From positions 18,060,001 through 18,124,000 of the forward strand of contig JARKIP010000017.1 in assembly GCA_029990175.1 (NCBI GenBank): a stretch of 64,000 bases of DNA. Reading direction: 5' to 3'. The notes below the pieces were generated by a model, which ran no database searches, was not told the DNA's origin, and saw nothing but the letters and a program-made list of their open reading frames with translations. Below are positions 60,931 through 64,000 of this stretch, in pieces. Within the stretch, counting starts at the first letter, position 1. Each line of letters starts with the position of its first letter. Position numbers and translations under genes: made by a program. Source of the DNA: Petunia secreta. Taxonomy: Eukaryota; Streptophyta; Magnoliopsida; Solanales; Solanaceae.

Positions 60931-61904
60931 GATGTCTTGTTGTTATGGTCACAGGATATAGGGCATTCAGGGATGAGGCATGCGCTCCTTGAAGGATTGC
61001 AGCTTGTGAAAAAACTACGCCTCACACAATGCAAAAAAGAGTCGCAACAACAAGCAGGTGTGCAAAGCCAAAGATGTTGTCGATCCAAAAAGTTGCTCGC
61101 CTCACAAGCTCTTTGTGAGCACCTTCAATCCAATCTGCTTAACACGCATGACCTCACTTTTCAGGCAGAAAACACGTCACCGCAGTGATCCCATTAACAA
61201 GTAGATTCCAACAGCTTAAACTACTCCAAAGCAAGATAAAATCTAGAGTTGTATGTCCTAATACTATTGAAGAACTTGTTCCAAAAACTCTTGAAACATA
61301 CCATCAATTTTGTAATTAAACTTAAAATAAACTGGCCTTGAGCAGTTATCACAATAGAAACAATGAAGAATGGCACTAAAGTTAGCTGCATAGTTTCTAG
61401 CAAGGAAATTTTTTAGCATTCAATCCAGCGCCTTGGCAAGCAATTTCATGCCAAGAACATGTTCCAAAAACTCTTGAAACATATCATCAATTTTGTAATC
61501 AAACTTCAAATAAACTGGCCTTGTGTAGTTATCAATAGAAACAATGAAGAATGACACTAAAGTTAGCTCCATAGTTTCTAGCAGGGAAATTTTTTATCGT
61601 CCAATCCAGCGCCTTGGCAAGAAATTACATGCCAAAAAGATGCGTAGGCAGAAGTTCAATCGCCTCGATGAGCTGAGTCGTGAGCTCCTCATCAATCCTA
61701 GTTGTATTTTACACGAAACTCCCATCAATGTACCTACAAAATGAACACCCTTGTTAGTATAAAAAACAATCATGATCTCATCCCTAAGGACTTGATCATG
61801 ATGGCCAGCTCCTAAATCCTCCATTCTTATTGATTCCTCAAGCCCCTTAAGGCTTGACACCATAAAAAATTCTTAACGGGATAGGCACGCTAAAAAATAC
61901 AACA
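60931..61904. other. Unassigned stretch with a 182-bp tandem repeat
   Basis: Between the transposase remnant and the LINE. It has no recognised coding motif. Contains the direct repeat listed at 61271-61634. Confidence 0.4.
61271..61634. repeat. Direct tandem repeat of about 182 bp
   Basis: agaacttgttccaaaaactc at 61271 recurs as agaacatgttccaaaaactc at 61454. The copies differ at roughly one base in ten and end in ccagcgccttggcaag. Confidence 0.85.
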
Positions 61905-62468
61905 TCATTTATCAAAATTCACTAACTCCTTGGCTTGAGGAGGCAAATTATTAAATGAAGAAAAAGACACTCCTTGAGTCATATATGCAAAATCTGCAAG
62001 AAAATCTGCCAGCCTATTCCCTTTTCTATATGTGTGAATGAAAACAAAAATTCCATGACCCTTCAAATATAAAATTTCATCAACAATAGAAGCTATCTCC
62101 CATATTTTTGACCAATGCCCCTCAATAATGTTCTTGAGCAAGAGAGAATCTGTTTCTATTAAAATAGGCCCTAAGTTATGGTTAACACAATATTTCATGG
62201 CCTCTAAAATTTCCATTACCTCTTCAACTACATTTGTATGCTCCCCAATATCTTTAGCATAAGGAAATAATTTCTTTCCCTCTCCATCTCTAATGCTAAA
62301 AATTATAGAACTTGGCCCTGGATTACCTCGTGACGATCTATCGATCTTACATTTGAGAAATCTGCCCCTTGGTCGATGCAAAACCACCTTTGTATACTTG
62401 AGTTTAGAAACATACCTTTCTAGTGCATGAATAATATTCGACAATGAATCAAAGGCCAAAGCATCCAT
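61905..62468 (-). pseudogene. LINE F RNase H domain
   Basis: 187 codons on the minus strand. Motifs in order: CKIDRSSRGNPGPSS, TNVVEEVMEILEAM, ILIETDSLLLKNII and HTYRKGNRLADFLADF. The positions expected to hold D, E, D and the late H and D are filled, so the active site looks intact although the element is broken upstream. The family is that of the RNase H domains at the end of many plant LINEs. Confidence 0.85.
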
Positions 62469-62661
62469 GGGAATCTTGTCTTAATGAATGAAGATACATT
62501 ATTAGTAACTTCATAAATTAAACGAAAAAAAGATACATGGTACCTCCATGGCGAATGACGTTCCTTCACTTTCATAATGACCAAATAATGAATGATGGAA
62601 TATTATGAAATCTCGCTTGTATCCACGGCTAGGACCATTACCTCCATCGTATATGACAAAC

Positions 62662-62967
62662 TTAATTCAACAATGCAGCTTCCAAGTGAACACCTGTTGC
62701 CCTTGTGAAGAAACTCCATAGACACCAAGAAATTGGACTAGTAAGAAACAAATGCTCCCTAGTCTCAATGCTCGGAATCTCACAACAAGCACACCTTGAA
62801 GGAAAGCTATAGGTCATCTTCTTCAACTCCTGTTGTAGTTGAAGCTTAAATATACACATTCTCCACATCATGAAAGAAACTTTTATAGGTATCCCTTTAC
62901 ACCACACAAATTTAAAAATATGAACCTTGGTGCAATTATAGCAAATATATTCCCAAGCACTACTCAC
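62662..62967 (-). pseudogene. LINE F zf-RVT-like segment
   Basis: The open frame carries FVWCKGIPIKVSFMMWRM and a Cys/His group (CACCEIPSIETREHLF), followed by ISWCLWSFFTRATG. This is the zinc-binding segment found between RT and RNase H in plant LINEs. Confidence 0.8.
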
Positions 62968-64000
62968 AGTGAAGACACTGTGAAGTGGAAGATGTCACTG
63001 TGCTTTATCCTTTGAGCCATATCCCAACACAATGTAACATTATTGATAATATAAAAAGCAATATTATCTGGTAATAATTAGGTGAATAAGGTTCACATTC
63101 CAATGTCCATTCACCACTAAATTCTTCACCGTACTATACCACAAATCACAATTAAAATGAGAAGTCACAAAATAAAATTGACCAAGCTCAGACCAATTAT
63201 CATACCAAAAATGTGTATTCCTTTTCCTTGGTTGCAGAAGTATCTCATGATCAACAGCAGCTCTAGCAATCAACATTTTTCTACAAATATATTAACCCTT
63301 CTTAAAAGGCACTATTGCAACATGTAATTTCTTACAAGATTTATTTGCCATAAAAGTACCCAAAGAGAGGTTTTAGTTTTGAAATTACACCATAATTTAG
63401 CAAATAACGCACATCAAATAGTGATCTAAAGCCCATACCTCCTCCTTTTCCAGTGGCAAACACAAGTTCTTCCATGAAGTCCAATGTCAACACGACCCCT
63501 CATGTGAGTTTCCCCTAAAAAACTTGGCAAATTATCTATGAATCTGATGGAGCACACGATCAAGTGGATGCATAGCTGAAAACATACGAATTGCGATACT
63601 CTAGAAAACATGCTTGATAAGAATTGCTCTACCCCCAAAAGAAAGCATCTTGGCACTCCACCCATGAATGTTGGACATCACTTTCTCAACCAAATTCTCA
63701 TAATAGATCTTTTTTCTTCTCATAAAAAATAGGGCAGCCAAGAAAAGTAAAAGGAAACGCATTTCTATGAATATGAGTGATCCTCTCAACTTTATCAACA
63801 TTATCTACGGTCACTGAATCATGAAGATAGACTGCACTCTTTTCTTTATTTATTTTTTCTCCGAGGCATCTTCATAAACAGTCAATACACCCATTATCAA
63901 GTATAAAGAATCATCATCTACTGAGGTAAATAAAATGGTGTCATCTGCATATGACAATGATTAATATAAGGACTCCATTTAGGCATTCTATAGCCTTTAT

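Larger units (their letters stand above)
53138..64000. mobile_element. MULE E with DUF1985/Ulp1-like gene and MuDR-type transposase remnant
   Basis: Starts in A's 3' LTR. The left end GTGAGAAAATAGGGG...CTCTTTAAATAAGG aligns with the reverse complement of the right end of the small MULE at 20123. The right end and its TSD (expected agtcataca) are not in the window. It contains a plus-strand DUF1985/Ulp1-like gene (53594-58408), dispersed palindromic motif clusters, and the 3' end of a transposase gene on the minus strand (60264-60930). A LINE fragment occupies 61905-64000. MULEs carrying Ulp1-like genes are known in plants (Kaonashi type), and VANDAL elements carry accessory genes. Where E ends on the right is unknown. 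Confidence 0.75.
61905..64000 (-). mobile_element. LINE F (L1-type) fragment, RT end to RNase H
   Basis: Read on the minus strand from the window edge: RT catalytic motif SYADDTILFT (about 63938-63960), then IHGWSAKMLSFGGRAILIKHV (63601-63670), then KGGGMGFRSLFDVR (63400-63450), then THFWYDNWSELGQF (63190-63220), then a zinc-binding zf-RVT-like segment with CACCEIPSIETREHLF (62662-62967). An RNase H follows at 61905-62468. Several stops and frameshifts (for example near 63700, 63450 and 62500) make it a pseudogene. The 5' end is outside the window and no poly-A end was found. Confidence 0.85.

Overview
The window is plant nuclear DNA made almost wholly of transposable elements; I found no host gene, tRNA or rRNA that I could support. 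Long Tat/Ogre-type Ty3/gypsy LTRs, a chromovirus-type element primed by initiator tRNA-Met, a Mutator-like element (MULE) with a DUF1985/Ulp1-type gene and an L1-type LINE point to a flowering plant with a large genome. An asterid such as a member of the Solanaceae is my guess, from general resemblance only.

The layout is a nested stack. Element A (Tat/Ogre-like, 5' LTR 374-3937, internal 3938-16688, 3' LTR from 16689) is the outer host. Its 3' LTR is split by element B (18136-52476, 5-bp TSD caagt/ccagt) and split again at about 53138 by MULE E, whose right end lies outside the window. B carries a 1.08-kb non-autonomous MULE in its 5' LTR (19047-20123, 9-bp TSD). B is itself split by element C (22402-46873, perfect 5-bp TSD attat). 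C's 3' LTR contains a reverse-oriented solo LTR, D (36957 onward, TSD acagg). A 6.57-kb block covering the end of C's interior, part of C's 3' LTR and most of D is tandemly duplicated (32770-39339 and 39340-45919) with very few differences. A LINE fragment (F, minus strand) fills the right edge.

Element A keeps a recognisable but broken gene order: two DUF7745-type ORF1 copies, gag, protease, a G-patch-like linker, reverse transcriptase, RNase H, a second (archaeal-type) RNase H and integrase. All carry stops or frameshifts. Element C has only gag plus the last codons of pol between intact LTRs, PBS and PPT, so it looks like a gag-only non-autonomous relative of A. Element B is mostly eroded.

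The most unusual part is MULE E. It holds a five-exon DUF1985/Ulp1-like gene on the plus strand and the C-terminal end of a MuDR-type transposase on the minus strand, converging on each other. Clusters of a short palindromic motif (core TGTGCACA or TGTACACA within ATATGTG...CACATAT) fill the candidate introns and the region between the two genes, and are absent from the exons. The same motif and related terminal inverted repeats occur in the small non-autonomous MULE inside B's LTR, 33 kb away. This resembles the VANDAL/VANC arrangement, in which a transposon-encoded protein recognises motifs dispersed in the element's own non-coding DNA. That comparison is inference; I have run no searches.
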